From NCBI GenBank assembly GCA_002314055.1, contig DCBP01000050.1, positions 581 through 44,860 on the forward strand: a stretch of 44,280 bases of DNA, given 5' to 3'. The stretch comes from Prevotella sp. UBA1104 (GTDB lineage: Bacteria > Bacteroidota > Bacteroidia > Bacteroidales > Bacteroidaceae). A model generated the notes under the pieces. That model made no database searches, was not told where the DNA came from, and saw nothing but the letters and a program-made list of their open reading frames with translations. Position numbers and translations under genes: made by a program. Below are positions 31,359 to 40,367 of this stretch, piece by piece. Each line of letters begins with the position of its first letter. Positions within the stretch are counted from its first letter, which is position 1.

Positions 31359-31727
31359 ATGATGAACAAGTTTGACATAAGGAGAATGAGGTTTGCACGC
31401 TTGCTGCTGCTGGTATACTTGCCGCTGCTGCTTGCCGTCAGCTTCCACCACCATTCGGCGGCGGAGGGTGCAAGCGTTGTCGCTACCTGCCAAGACTGTA
31501 TTCATCATATCCATCACGACGGACACCTGACGGCACAGACCTCGTTCACTCACGACTGCGTGTTGTGCCAGTTGCAGAGTCTGCCGTATGTTACTCCTAC
31601 TATTATAAGGATTGCCGTATTCATGGCAATCGCACACATCGTCTACATGATGTCTTGCCCATTTGTCAAGACTCGTGAGGGCGATATACTCTCCACACGT
31701 GCCCCGCCGGCACTTGCTTCTTTGTAG
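31359..31727 (+). CDS. Small Cys/His-rich membrane protein of the metal operon
   Basis: A 122-aa protein, start ATG at 31359 (or the adjacent ATG at 31362). It has a hydrophobic segment at about 14-30 (LLLLVYLPLLLAVS), a loop of roughly 45 residues, and a second segment near 80-100 (IIRIAVFMAIAHIVYMM). The loop is packed with metal ligands: FHHHS, a CQDC pair, HHIHHDGH, and THDCVLC. The topology suggests a periplasmic metal-binding loop. I do not recognise a named family. It is first in the operon and 70 bp before a ZnuD-like receptor, so a role in metal handling or sensing is likely but inferred. Confidence 0.7.
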   Translation: MMNKFDIRRMRFARLLLLVYLPLLLAVSFHHHSAAEGASVVATCQDCIHHIHHDGHLTAQTSFTHDCVLCQLQSLPYVTPTIIRIAVFMAIAHIVYMMSCPFVKTREGDILSTRAPPALASL

Positions 31728-31797
31728 TTTTTATTTTTAATCGTAGAATTGCCGACTGGCATTAGCGTGAGCCTATGCCTGTTGGTCAGAATGATTT

Positions 31798-33993
31798 ATG
31801 ATGAAAAAAAAGAAGATTGCATTTGCTGCGCTTCCTCTTTTCATCAACTTCGGTCATGCACTTTTGTCTGAAGCAAGAACTGTCATGAAACCGGTATATC
31901 CGGTCAGCCTGACTGCTTCTGCCGACAGCACTAAGCGTGTGGCAAGGGACGGTGGGTCCCTACACGAAGTAGTAGTAAGCGGAAGCTCCAACAAAGAAGC
32001 ACAGATGAAGTCGTCGCTCAATGTTGTGACGGCAAACAAACAGTTTATACAGGAAAACTTCAGCGGTTCGCTGATGCAGACCCTCAGCAAGTTGCCGGGA
32101 GTAAAAGCCATGAGCGTTGGTTCGGGAGAATCGAAACCCGTTATCCGCGGATTGGGATTCAACCGCGTGCTTGTAGCAGAAAACGGCATAAAGCACGAGG
32201 GACAGCAATGGGGCGACGACCACGGACTGGAAGTTGACCAATATGCCATAGACCAGGCTGAGGTGTTGAAAGGTCCTGCCGCACTGACCTATGGCTCGGA
32301 TGCCATTGGTGGCGTTATCGACTTGAAAAGCAATGTCATGCCGGTGAAAAGTTTCTCCGGTACGGCAAACCTTTTCTCACGCAGCAGCAACGAGTCGGTC
32401 GGAGCATCGCTTAGAGTGATGGGAAAGAACGGTAAGTTTTGGTATAAGGCTAATGCCACCGTGGTAGACTATGCAGACAGCAAGGTGCCCGTAGACAGTA
32501 TCGAGTATTACTCCTATTACATCAAACTGAAAGACCGCCGGTTGCGCAACACTGCCGGCAGGGAGATTGACGGGAGCTTGATGCTCGGCTATGCCGCCGG
32601 AAGATGGAACACTTCGTTCAGAATTGCCGATGTCAATACCAAGGCTGGCTTCTTTGCCAATGCTCATGGTCTGGAGGTGAGGCTCTCGGATATAGACTAC
32701 GACAGTTCGCGGCGCGACATTGACTTGCCGTACCACACGGTGAACCACTTCTCCGTATCTAACCATACGGACTGGAGCTGGACGGGAGGCATGATTGAAG
32801 GTGACTTTGAATACCAGAATAACCGTCAGCGCGAACTTTCCGAACCTGTATCTCATGGCTATATGCCTATACCCGACGGCACGTTGGAAAGATGTTTCAC
32901 CAAGCAGACTCTTTCGGCAAACGTGAAGGCTACGCAAACTCTGGGCAACCATAAGCTGCAGACTGGAGCAAGCATTGAATATCAACACAACCGAAGGGGT
33001 GGTTGGGGATTCATTTTGCCCGACTTTGAACAGTTGCAGTTCGGTGCATTTGCCGTAGACAAATGGCAAATAAACGACGGACTCAGTGTGACAGCTGGTG
33101 CAAGATATGACCACGGCAGGGTTAACATCCACAGTTACCGCGATTGGTACAAGACTCCCGTTGCTGACAGAGATTCTGTGTATATGGAACGCTCGGCAAG
33201 TTTGCAACGCACATTCAACAGCTTTACATGGTCGGTGGGAATAAACCAGATGGTTGGCGACTGGGTGCTCAAGCTTAATATTGGCAAGAGCTTCAGAATG
33301 CCTATAGCAAAGGAATTGGGAATGGATGGCGTGAACTACAACATCTTTAGGTATGAAAAGGGTAATACTGCCTTAAAACCTGAGGAATCATATCAGGCTG
33401 ATGCCGGAATTGTTTATGAACACAACACGGTATCGGTGCAGTTCACTCCTTACCTGAACTATTTTCCTAACTATATCTATCTCAACCCTACCCCGGAATA
33501 CAAAGAGGGCTTGCAGTTATACTACTACACCCAGACCGAGGTGATGAGATGGGGCTTTGAGGCTACAGCATCATGGAAGCCAATAAATTGTCTGAAGCTT
33601 ACCGCCGAAGGCGAGTATCTATATGCACGACAGTTGAGCGGCGAGAAGAAAGGCTATGGTCTGCCCTTCTCCACTCCATGGTCGGCACGTGCTGAAGTGC
33701 GCTATCTGTTGCCCGTGAAGGACCCGGCAAAATCCGGTTTCATTGCTGTTGAATGGCAAATGGTAGGAACACAAGACAGAATCGTACCGCCGGAGAAGAA
33801 GACCAAAGGTCATCAGTTGCTTAATGCATCGTTGGGAAAAAAGTTTCAGTTTGGCGACAATCGTCTGGAGCTTATCCTCCAAGCCGAGAATCTGTTGGGC
33901 AAACGCTACTACGACCACACGAGTTATTACAGACTCATCGGGGTGCCGGAGCCAGGAAGGAACTTCTCGCTCATGGCTACCTGGAATTTCTAA
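31798..33993 (+). CDS. TonB-dependent receptor, ZnuD-like (zinc or related metal)
   Basis: A 731-aa outer-membrane receptor. A signal peptide (about 1-26) is followed by the TonB-box-like LHEVVVSGSS and a plug with FSGSLMQTLSKLPGV, ESKPVIRGLGFNRVLVAENG and EVLKGPAALTYGSDAIGGVID. The beta barrel ends RNFSLMATWNF with terminal Phe. The PVIRGLG-NRVLV block resembles ZnuD, the zinc receptor of Neisseria and relatives. The plug also has a ligand-rich stretch with His133, Asp140, Asp141 and His142 (KHEGQQWGDDHG). There is no SusD partner or carboxypeptidase-like domain, unlike the PUL transporters. Zinc is the best guess; copper or another metal is not excluded. Confidence 0.85.
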   Translation: MMKKKKIAFAALPLFINFGHALLSEARTVMKPVYPVSLTASADSTKRVARDGGSLHEVVVSGSSNKEAQMKSSLNVVTANKQFIQENFSGSLMQTLSKLPGVKAMSVGSGESKPVIRGLGFNRVLVAENGIKHEGQQWGDDHGLEVDQYAIDQAEVLKGPAALTYGSDAIGGVIDLKSNVMPVKSFSGTANLFSRSSNESVGASLRVMGKNGKFWYKANATVVDYADSKVPVDSIEYYSYYIKLKDRRLRNTAGREIDGSLMLGYAAGRWNTSFRIADVNTKAGFFANAHGLEVRLSDIDYDSSRRDIDLPYHTVNHFSVSNHTDWSWTGGMIEGDFEYQNNRQRELSEPVSHGYMPIPDGTLERCFTKQTLSANVKATQTLGNHKLQTGASIEYQHNRRGGWGFILPDFEQLQFGAFAVDKWQINDGLSVTAGARYDHGRVNIHSYRDWYKTPVADRDSVYMERSASLQRTFNSFTWSVGINQMVGDWVLKLNIGKSFRMPIAKELGMDGVNYNIFRYEKGNTALKPEESYQADAGIVYEHNTVSVQFTPYLNYFPNYIYLNPTPEYKEGLQLYYYTQTEVMRWGFEATASWKPINCLKLTAEGEYLYARQLSGEKKGYGLPFSTPWSARAEVRYLLPVKDPAKSGFIAVEWQMVGTQDRIVPPEKKTKGHQLLNASLGKKFQFGDNRLELILQAENLLGKRYYDHTSYYRLIGVPEPGRNFSLMATWNF

Positions 33994-34024
33994 TTTATCA
34001 ATTAAACAAAAAAGGAATATTACA

Positions 34025-34789
34025 ATGAAAAAGATATTATTCGTTACAGCCACAGTGCTGTTCAGCATCATAAGTTTAGTAATGTCATCATGCAGCAACG
34101 ACGACGATAATCCTTCAGCAGCAAAACCTGTTGCAGCTCTTGCCGAAGTGGGCGAAGAGAACTGCAAGGAGGGTGTTATAGGCAAGGACTTGCATCTTGA
34201 AGGCGACTTGGTTGCAGAGGGGCTCATCGCCCGTATTGACGTAACCATCGCCTCTGCCGACGGCAAGACAACGATAGTAACGAAATCGTGGACCGACGGC
34301 AAGTATATCGGAGTGAAGAATACTACATTCCACGAGCATCTCGACATTCCTACTACTGCTACTGCCGGCGAGTACAAACTCACGTTTACTGTTACCGACA
34401 AACTTGGACAGAGCACTACATTCACATCAGACTTGAAACTGACTTCGCCTGTTGAAGGGGCACCGGAGATTACGTTCAAGGAAGTTGGCGAGGACGATAG
34501 CCACAAGGCTGTAATCGGACAGAAGATGCATCTTGAGGCACAGATTGAGGCTCCACATAAAATTGCCAAGATTGAAGTGGAGTTCCACAACACTGCAGCA
34601 AAATACGAGCATGTGTTCACCTACACTGACGAGAAATATCTCGGCATGACATCAGTGCTCTTCCATGAACATCCGCAGATTCCTGCCGATGCTCCAGAGG
34701 GCGAATACCACATCCACTTCACCGTTACCGACGCTAACGGCAACTCTACTACCGAAGAGGCTGAGGGGATACAGATTTCTAAAGAATAA
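34025..34789 (+). CDS. Lipoprotein with two DUF4625-like domains
   Basis: A 254-aa lipoprotein; ATG at 34025, lipobox LVMSSC with Cys23, followed by an acidic SNDDDNPS stretch that suggests surface export. Two tandem immunoglobulin-like domains repeat the same landmarks: GEENCKEGVIGKDLHLEG and GEDDSHKAVIGQKMHLEA, then FHEHLDIP (102-109) and FHEHPQIP (213-220), then GEYKLTFTVTD and GEYHIHFTVTD. The duplicated FHEH motif could bind metal. Upstream in-frame codons lie inside the receptor gene and are rejected. It follows the ZnuD-like receptor by 31 bp. DUF4625 function is not established; metal capture is inference. Confidence 0.82.
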   Translation: MKKILFVTATVLFSIISLVMSSCSNDDDNPSAAKPVAALAEVGEENCKEGVIGKDLHLEGDLVAEGLIARIDVTIASADGKTTIVTKSWTDGKYIGVKNTTFHEHLDIPTTATAGEYKLTFTVTDKLGQSTTFTSDLKLTSPVEGAPEITFKEVGEDDSHKAVIGQKMHLEAQIEAPHKIAKIEVEFHNTAAKYEHVFTYTDEKYLGMTSVLFHEHPQIPADAPEGEYHIHFTVTDANGNSTTEEAEGIQISKE

Positions 34790-34815
34790 GTTACATTCAG
34801 GGTTAATGAAAAGTA

Positions 34816-34869
34816 GGTTGACGGTGGCGGCATCTTTACAGAGAATGCTGCCCCACCGCAACCGTTTTT
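34816..34869 (+). terminator. Terminator or attenuator inside the metal operon
   Basis: GGTTG and CGGTGG...GGCAT arms pair with ATGC...GCC, CCACCG and CAACC, followed by GTTTTT. It lies between the two lipoprotein genes, and no -7 element follows before the next ATG, so the downstream genes would need read-through. Confidence 0.7.
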
Positions 34870-34894
34870 ACTCTGACATCAGATTTTTATCAAA

Positions 34895-35392
34895 ATGAAA
34901 AAGATTACATTAAATACTTTGTCGATACTTGCTGCAACATGTGTCGTGGCAACAGGAGCCATGTTTGCATCATGCTCAGACGATGACGACAACAATAAAG
35001 ATCAAGAACTGCCGAAAATTCTCGACGGTTCTATGCCCGACCCTATCGACTGTCAGGTTTACCATCGTGGTGAAACGATACCATTCAGTTATACCTTTAC
35101 GGACAACGTGGAACTGGGAAACTACAATATCGAGATACATAATAATTTTGACCACCATACCCACTCCACATCAGCAGGCGACTGTCCGCTCGATGCAAAG
35201 AAATCGCCTGTTAACCCATGGGTATACAACAAGGATGAGAACATACCTGCAGGTTTGAAAACATACGACGCCAAAGTTGACATAAAGATTCCTACGGATA
35301 TAGATCCGGGAGACTACCACTTCATGATTCGTGTAACGGACAAGGCTGGATGGCAGGAGCTAAAAGCTGTAAGTATCAAGATTGCGGAATGA
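34895..35392 (+). CDS. DUF4625 domain lipoprotein
   Basis: A 165-aa lipoprotein with lipobox FASC (Cys27) followed by acidic SDDDDNNKD, typical of surface-exported lipoproteins of this phylum. One DUF4625 domain: DPIDCQVYHRGETIPFSYTF, then DNVELGNYNIEIHNNFDHHTH and KSPVNPWVYNKDENIPAG, ending GDYHFMIRVTDKAGWQ. His82, Asp86, His87, His88 and His90 form a compact potential metal site. It sits between the double-domain lipoprotein and the second receptor. Surface metal or metallophore binding that hands cargo to the receptors is a reasonable hypothesis. Confidence 0.85.
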   Translation: MKKITLNTLSILAATCVVATGAMFASCSDDDDNNKDQELPKILDGSMPDPIDCQVYHRGETIPFSYTFTDNVELGNYNIEIHNNFDHHTHSTSAGDCPLDAKKSPVNPWVYNKDENIPAGLKTYDAKVDIKIPTDIDPGDYHFMIRVTDKAGWQELKAVSIKIAE

Positions 35393-35479
35393 TGGTATTT
35401 AATAAGATCACAGACAAAAAGTAACAATAGTTTTCAGGTAAAAAGATTACACATAATAATTTAAAAAAAAACAAGACAA

Positions 35480-37861
35480 ATGAAATCAAAGATTCAGCAG
35501 TTGGCACTCGCAGCAGGAGTGCTTACAGTATCATTTGCCCCACAGGCGGCATGGGCAGCACAGGTGACAGAGAATGAGGACTTCGCTAACACCGTGGTTA
35601 AGGCTACCGATGCCAATGTTTACGGACACGTAAAGGATAAGAAGAGTGGCGAACACATGCCATACGTTACAATTAGGCTGAAGGGTACCACTATAGGCAC
35701 TACAACGGACAACACGGGACACTATTTTCTGAAGAACCTGCCGGAAGGCACGTTCACTATTGAGGTGTCTTATCTTGGATACAAGACTCAGGAGAAGAAA
35801 ATTACTGTAAGAAAGGACGACACGGAGGAACTGAACTTCCAACTGGAAACCGACGACGTGGCCCTCGACGAGGTAGTGGTGTCGGCCAACAGAAGTGAGA
35901 CGAAGCGAAGGCTTGCGCCTAACTTGGTGAATGTGATAAACACCAAGTTGTTTGACATTACGCAGAGCACCTGTCTGGCTCAGGGACTGAACTTCCAGCC
36001 GGGCGTAAGGACAGAGGACAACTGTCAGAACTGTGGATTCACCCAGGTGAGGATTAACGGACTCGACGGTCATTACTCACAGATTCTCGTCGACTCACGC
36101 CCTGTGTTCTCCGCTCTTAACGGCGTATACGGTCTGGAGCAGATTCCGGCAAACATGATCGACCGTGTGGAAGTGGTGCGCGGCGGAGGGTCTGCCCTCT
36201 ACGGAGCATCAGCTATCGGCGGAACGATAAACATAATAACTAAGGAACCGACCCGCAACTCGGCCTCATTCGGCCACACGCTCTTGTCGCAAGGCGGTTC
36301 AAGTTCGTTCGACAATATCACAAGCGGCAACGTGTCGCTCGTTACCGGCGACGGCAAGGCTGGCGTTTATGCCTACGGACAGAACCGCAAGCGCAAAGGC
36401 TACGACCACGACGGCGACGGATATACGGAACTGCCGGAACTGGAGAACCAGACTTTCGGTCTGAGTTCTTATCTGCGCCTCAGTCCTTATTCTAAACTCA
36501 GTCTGCAGTATCATGCAATCAAGGAGTTCCGCCGTGGCGGAAACAATCTCAGTATGCCGGCACACGAGGCGAACATCACGGAACAGGTGGACCACAACAT
36601 ACAGGGCGGCGGACTGACCTACGACTTGTTTACGCCAAACGAGAAAAACCACCTTTCTGCCTACTTCTCTTTCCAGACGACTTCACGCAAGAGTTACTAC
36701 GGCGGTATTGGCGAAGGTACGGAGGAGGACATAGAAACTGCCGAAAAAGCTTACGGCACGACACGCGACCTGACTTACGTGTTCGGTTCGCAGTATGTTC
36801 ACTCTTTCAGCAAACTTCTCTTCATGCCGTCTGACCTGACCCTCGGGGCGGAGTATAACTACGACGGTCTGAAGGATGTTATCCTTGGCTACGACCGTAA
36901 CTTCAAGCAGAACACAAATATCGGTAGCTTCTACTTCCAGAATGAATGGAAGAACAAGCAATGGAGCTTCCTGCTCGGCGGCAGACTGGACAAGCATAAC
37001 CTTATCGACCATGTGATTTTCAGTCCGCGTGTCAACCTCCGTTATAATCCGACGGAGAATATCAACCTGAGACTTACGTATGCCGGAGGTTTCCGTGCAC
37101 CGCAAGCTTTCGACGAAGACCTGCACGTGGGTGTAGTTGGCGGAGAAAGACTCGTTACGGTACTTGCCGACAATCTGAAGGAGGAGCGCTCAAACAGTTT
37201 CAGTCTTTCAGCCGACATGTATCATAAGTTCGGCAGCGTGCAGACAAATCTGTTGATTGAGGGATTCTACACCGATCTCAACCATGTGTTTGCCCTGCGC
37301 CAGCTCGACAAACCGGATGCTCAGGGAAATACCGTACAGGAACGTTACAATGCTTATGGAGCCAAAGTCTTCGGACTGAACATCGAGGGTAAGGCAATGT
37401 TCACCAAATGGTTCACGCTCCAAGCAGGCTTGACCTTGCAGAAGAGCATGTATGACGAGGCTATATCATGGAACGACGAGGTGCCTGAGCAGAAATACAA
37501 GAGAATGATGCGTACTCCGAATACCTACGGCTATTTCACAGCTTCGTTCACTCCACTGAAACGTCTCACGGCTTCGGTAACGGGTAACTACACAGGCAGT
37601 ATGCTTATCGGACACTCTGCCGGTTCTGGAGTGGAGAATCCTGTGGTTGTAAACACTCCTACGTTCATGGAGATGAATTTCAAGGTGGCATACGATTTCC
37701 CTATCTACAAGTACATGACGCTACAGGTGAACGCTGGAATACAGAACTTCACCAATGCTTACCAGAAAGACTTCGACAAGGGATGGGATCGCGATTCAAA
37801 CTACATCTACGGTCCGTCACTGCCGCGTAGTTATTATGTAGGGGTAAAAGTAAGCTATTAA
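35480..37861 (+). CDS. TonB-dependent receptor with carboxypeptidase-like domain and CxxC plug
   Basis: A 793-aa outer-membrane receptor. Signal peptide 1-26 (APQAAWA), carboxypeptidase-regulatory-like domain about 46-122 (NVYGHVKDKKSGEHMPYVTI), TonB-box-like DEVVVSANRSETKR, and a plug with LNFQPGVRTEDN, QVRINGLDGHYSQILVD and RVEVVRGGGSALYGASAIGG. The barrel ends RSYYVGVKVSY. Cysteines 165, 182 and 185 (NCQNCGF) lie in the plug; such a CxxC is unusual for carbohydrate SusC proteins and could be a disulfide or metal site. It differs from PUL SusCs in length and lacks SusD. It is last in the metal operon; substrate unknown, perhaps a metal complex. Confidence 0.85.
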   Translation: MKSKIQQLALAAGVLTVSFAPQAAWAAQVTENEDFANTVVKATDANVYGHVKDKKSGEHMPYVTIRLKGTTIGTTTDNTGHYFLKNLPEGTFTIEVSYLGYKTQEKKITVRKDDTEELNFQLETDDVALDEVVVSANRSETKRRLAPNLVNVINTKLFDITQSTCLAQGLNFQPGVRTEDNCQNCGFTQVRINGLDGHYSQILVDSRPVFSALNGVYGLEQIPANMIDRVEVVRGGGSALYGASAIGGTINIITKEPTRNSASFGHTLLSQGGSSSFDNITSGNVSLVTGDGKAGVYAYGQNRKRKGYDHDGDGYTELPELENQTFGLSSYLRLSPYSKLSLQYHAIKEFRRGGNNLSMPAHEANITEQVDHNIQGGGLTYDLFTPNEKNHLSAYFSFQTTSRKSYYGGIGEGTEEDIETAEKAYGTTRDLTYVFGSQYVHSFSKLLFMPSDLTLGAEYNYDGLKDVILGYDRNFKQNTNIGSFYFQNEWKNKQWSFLLGGRLDKHNLIDHVIFSPRVNLRYNPTENINLRLTYAGGFRAPQAFDEDLHVGVVGGERLVTVLADNLKEERSNSFSLSADMYHKFGSVQTNLLIEGFYTDLNHVFALRQLDKPDAQGNTVQERYNAYGAKVFGLNIEGKAMFTKWFTLQAGLTLQKSMYDEAISWNDEVPEQKYKRMMRTPNTYGYFTASFTPLKRLTASVTGNYTGSMLIGHSAGSGVENPVVVNTPTFMEMNFKVAYDFPIYKYMTLQVNAGIQNFTNAYQKDFDKGWDRDSNYIYGPSLPRSYYVGVKVSY

Positions 37862-37865
37862 ACAG

Positions 37866-37953
37866 TTCTTCGGGACAAATGATGGTTTGGAATAATTTTA
37901 TAAAGCTTTTGCTTTACAATTCCATTTATTTATACTACATTTGTCCCGAAGAA
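37866..37953. repeat. Long nested inverted repeat upstream of the C10 protease
   Basis: TTCTTCGGGACAAATG (37866-37881) and CATTTGTCCCGAAGAA (37938-37953) are perfect 16-bp arms. The 56-nt interior itself folds (TGGAAT/ATTCCA and TAAAGC-TTTT-GCTTTA). The right arm overlaps a -7 element TACATTTG (37936-37943). It may be a terminator for the receptor gene, an operator, or a small palindromic element. Confidence 0.85.
37936..37943 (+). promoter_or_regulatory. -7 element of the C10 protease gene
   Basis: TACATTTG matches TAnnTTTG, with TTTG 24 bp upstream (37908-37911), slightly longer than usual. The predicted leader is about 35 nt. The element is embedded in the right arm of the 16-bp inverted repeat. 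Confidence 0.5.
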
Positions 37954-37985
37954 TATTTATACCAATTATAAAAAGGATACAACAA

Positions 37986-40337
37986 ATGAAAAAAATATTG
38001 TTTTCTGCCATTGCATCGCTCCTCGTTCCGATGCTCGCACAGGCTGACAAGATACCAGAAGACAAGGCTCTCGGCATCGTTACCGATTTTATCGGCAAAG
38101 ACGTGAAGGCACGCAGCTTCAGAAAGTTGCCAACCAACCAGCTAAAGCCCTCTCTTGCTGCACAAACCAATGGGCACTATGTATTCAACATCGGCAAGCA
38201 GAACGGTTTTGTAGTAGTGGCTGCCGACGACAAGGCAAAGGATGTTATCCTGGGATATGCCGACAACGGAACCTTTGATGCAACAAACATTCCGGAGAAC
38301 ATGAAGTGGTGGCTCGGCGAATACGACCGACAGATTGAGTATGCCGTTAAGAACAACCTGCAGTCAGTATCTGCCACAGCCTCGTCTACCGATACCGAAA
38401 CAAGATATAAAGACATAGAACCACTGCTCACGTCAACATGGGGACAGGACACACCATATAATATGTACTGCCCTGAAAAGAACGGCGAACTCTGCCCTAC
38501 CGGCTGCGTTGCAACTGCTCTTGCCCAGATTATGCGCCACAACAGATGGCCAGACAAAGGAACGGGAAGTAAAGACGGTACGGACTTCAGTTCGATTACT
38601 TTCAACTGGGATGCCATGACCGACAGATATTCTGCTGCCAGCTCCGAAGAATCCAAGGATGCCGTGGCAAGACTGATGCGCACTATTGGAATAGCAAGCA
38701 GCATGGTGTATTCTCCGGAAGGCAGCGGCACAACGAATGAGGCGGCACGAAAGGCTTTGGTGTACTACATGAAATACCCGTATGCCACATCACTTAGTCG
38801 CGACAACATGTCGGGGGCAACATGGCTACAGGTGATTTACGACAACCTGTCGAGAAACCACCCTGTTTATTACGACGGATGCACGGAGTCCTGGGATGGA
38901 CATGCCTTTGTCTGCGACGGATATAAAGACGGATACTTGCATATCAACTGGGGATGGGACGGGATATCCAACGGATATTTCCTACCGAATGCACTTGAAC
39001 CTAAGGTGCAGGGCACTGGCGGCTCCATCGGAGCTTTTAACTATTACCAGTCTATCATCGCCGACATTCTTAATCCCGATGGCGAAGGAGAAAGGTTCTT
39101 GCGACCGGTGCTTACCCAAAGACTGAATGTTCTTAAAACAAGCTTTAAAAGGAATGAGAATCTTGTCCTTTCCGGTTCTGTTTACTGCAAGAGCAACGAG
39201 TCGAAATTCTGTCTCGGTGCAAGGGTGTATAATACGGCTACAGGCGAAACTTCGTACATAAAGGCTGCTGACACATATACCGGCAGTTCTGAAAACATAA
39301 CTGTAAGCGGAATAAGCTTACCGCTGAGCGAATTGCCTTCCATCGACGGTACATACACCATTGAGCCTATGGCTTATGGTTTCGACAGCGACAGATGGTA
39401 TCCACTCGTGCAGATGTATTACTCGCCAAGGGTAGTTACCGCTACGGTAGCTGGCGACGACATTACCGTTTCTAACGAAGTAACGGCTTCTCTTAAAGCT
39501 GATGCTCCTACTGCTCCAGAGAATGTATATGGCGGCGAGGAGAACACTTTCTCCACAAAGGTAACTTGCAACGACGGGGCTACTTTCAAAGGCAAGCTGT
39601 ATCTTGGTTTCAAGCAGGGCGACGAACTGACAATGAGTGAGTCCGGTTCTGACATTGAAGTCTACGGCGGTTTTCCACAGGTGGTGAACATCACCGTGAG
39701 TGCTCCCGACAAAGTTGGCGAATACGCCCTTGCCGTATATGGCGACGCCAAGGGGGAGAAGAAGCTTTCCGACGACACAACAGTGAAGGTTGTACTGCGC
39801 GACGCCACTCTTACCGTAAGTCAGCAGCTGAAACTCGACAACGCCACGAGTGTTGACCCGGAGAATTTCGCCCTCATGGCAAGAATCTCTTGCGCAACAA
39901 AAGACTTCAGCGGTAAAATTGCCACCGTGGTTTATGATTTCGACACAAAGGAAGCCGTGGACTCTATCATAACCGAAGCGAATCTGAATAAGGGAGAGGT
40001 GTCTGTAGTGAAGATCAACGGCAAACTCGAAAGGGTTGAACCGGCAAAGAAATATTTTGCAAGGCTCCACTTCCTTAGCAACAGCGGTGAATGGCAACTG
40101 ATAAAATCAAGAAAGGTCGGCTCTATGTACTACAACTATGTAGTGTTTATGACTGCCGGAACTTCTGCCATAGAATCCATCTCTAATATGGAAGATACTG
40201 TCAACGGGGAAATATATAGCATCGACGGACAGCTTTTGTTTAAGAACAATGGCTGTATCAAAGAACAGCTACAGCTGTTGCCCCACGGACTGTATATCGT
40301 AAAGAACGGAAACTGCATAATGAAAGTCAGAAACTGA
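37986..40337 (+). CDS. Secreted C10 family cysteine protease (streptopain-like)
   Basis: A 783-aa exported protease from the ATG at 37986; the extra 15 upstream codons are rejected because they would precede the signal peptide (MKKILFSAIASLLVPMLAQA). A Spi-type propeptide region (about 20-125, with YVFNIGKQNGFVVVAADDK) precedes the C10 catalytic domain (about 140-365), with nucleophile Cys174 in CPTGCVATALAQIM and His306 in WDGHAFVCDGY. YLHINWGWDG follows as in streptopain. Several beta-sandwich domains lead to a C-terminal SIESISN plus EIYSIDGQLLF and LPHGLYIVKNG, resembling a type IX secretion/sorting domain. It is probably released or cell-surface anchored and degrades host or food protein. 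A terminator follows. Confidence 0.92.
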   Translation: MKKILFSAIASLLVPMLAQADKIPEDKALGIVTDFIGKDVKARSFRKLPTNQLKPSLAAQTNGHYVFNIGKQNGFVVVAADDKAKDVILGYADNGTFDATNIPENMKWWLGEYDRQIEYAVKNNLQSVSATASSTDTETRYKDIEPLLTSTWGQDTPYNMYCPEKNGELCPTGCVATALAQIMRHNRWPDKGTGSKDGTDFSSITFNWDAMTDRYSAASSEESKDAVARLMRTIGIASSMVYSPEGSGTTNEAARKALVYYMKYPYATSLSRDNMSGATWLQVIYDNLSRNHPVYYDGCTESWDGHAFVCDGYKDGYLHINWGWDGISNGYFLPNALEPKVQGTGGSIGAFNYYQSIIADILNPDGEGERFLRPVLTQRLNVLKTSFKRNENLVLSGSVYCKSNESKFCLGARVYNTATGETSYIKAADTYTGSSENITVSGISLPLSELPSIDGTYTIEPMAYGFDSDRWYPLVQMYYSPRVVTATVAGDDITVSNEVTASLKADAPTAPENVYGGEENTFSTKVTCNDGATFKGKLYLGFKQGDELTMSESGSDIEVYGGFPQVVNITVSAPDKVGEYALAVYGDAKGEKKLSDDTTVKVVLRDATLTVSQQLKLDNATSVDPENFALMARISCATKDFSGKIATVVYDFDTKEAVDSIITEANLNKGEVSVVKINGKLERVEPAKKYFARLHFLSNSGEWQLIKSRKVGSMYYNYVVFMTAGTSAIESISNMEDTVNGEIYSIDGQLLFKNNGCIKEQLQLLPHGLYIVKNGNCIMKVRN

Positions 40338-40367
40338 CATCTATAACATCTAAACAAAGAATACAAG

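Noticed and set aside
31758..31779. Hairpin with GTGA tetraloop before the ZnuD-like receptor gene as a riboswitch
   Set aside because: It is short with two mismatches and has no further conserved elements; no riboswitch class fits.
33824..34024. Upstream extension of the first lipoprotein into the receptor gene
   Set aside because: This overlaps the coding 3' end of the receptor in another frame and would bury the signal peptide and lipobox.
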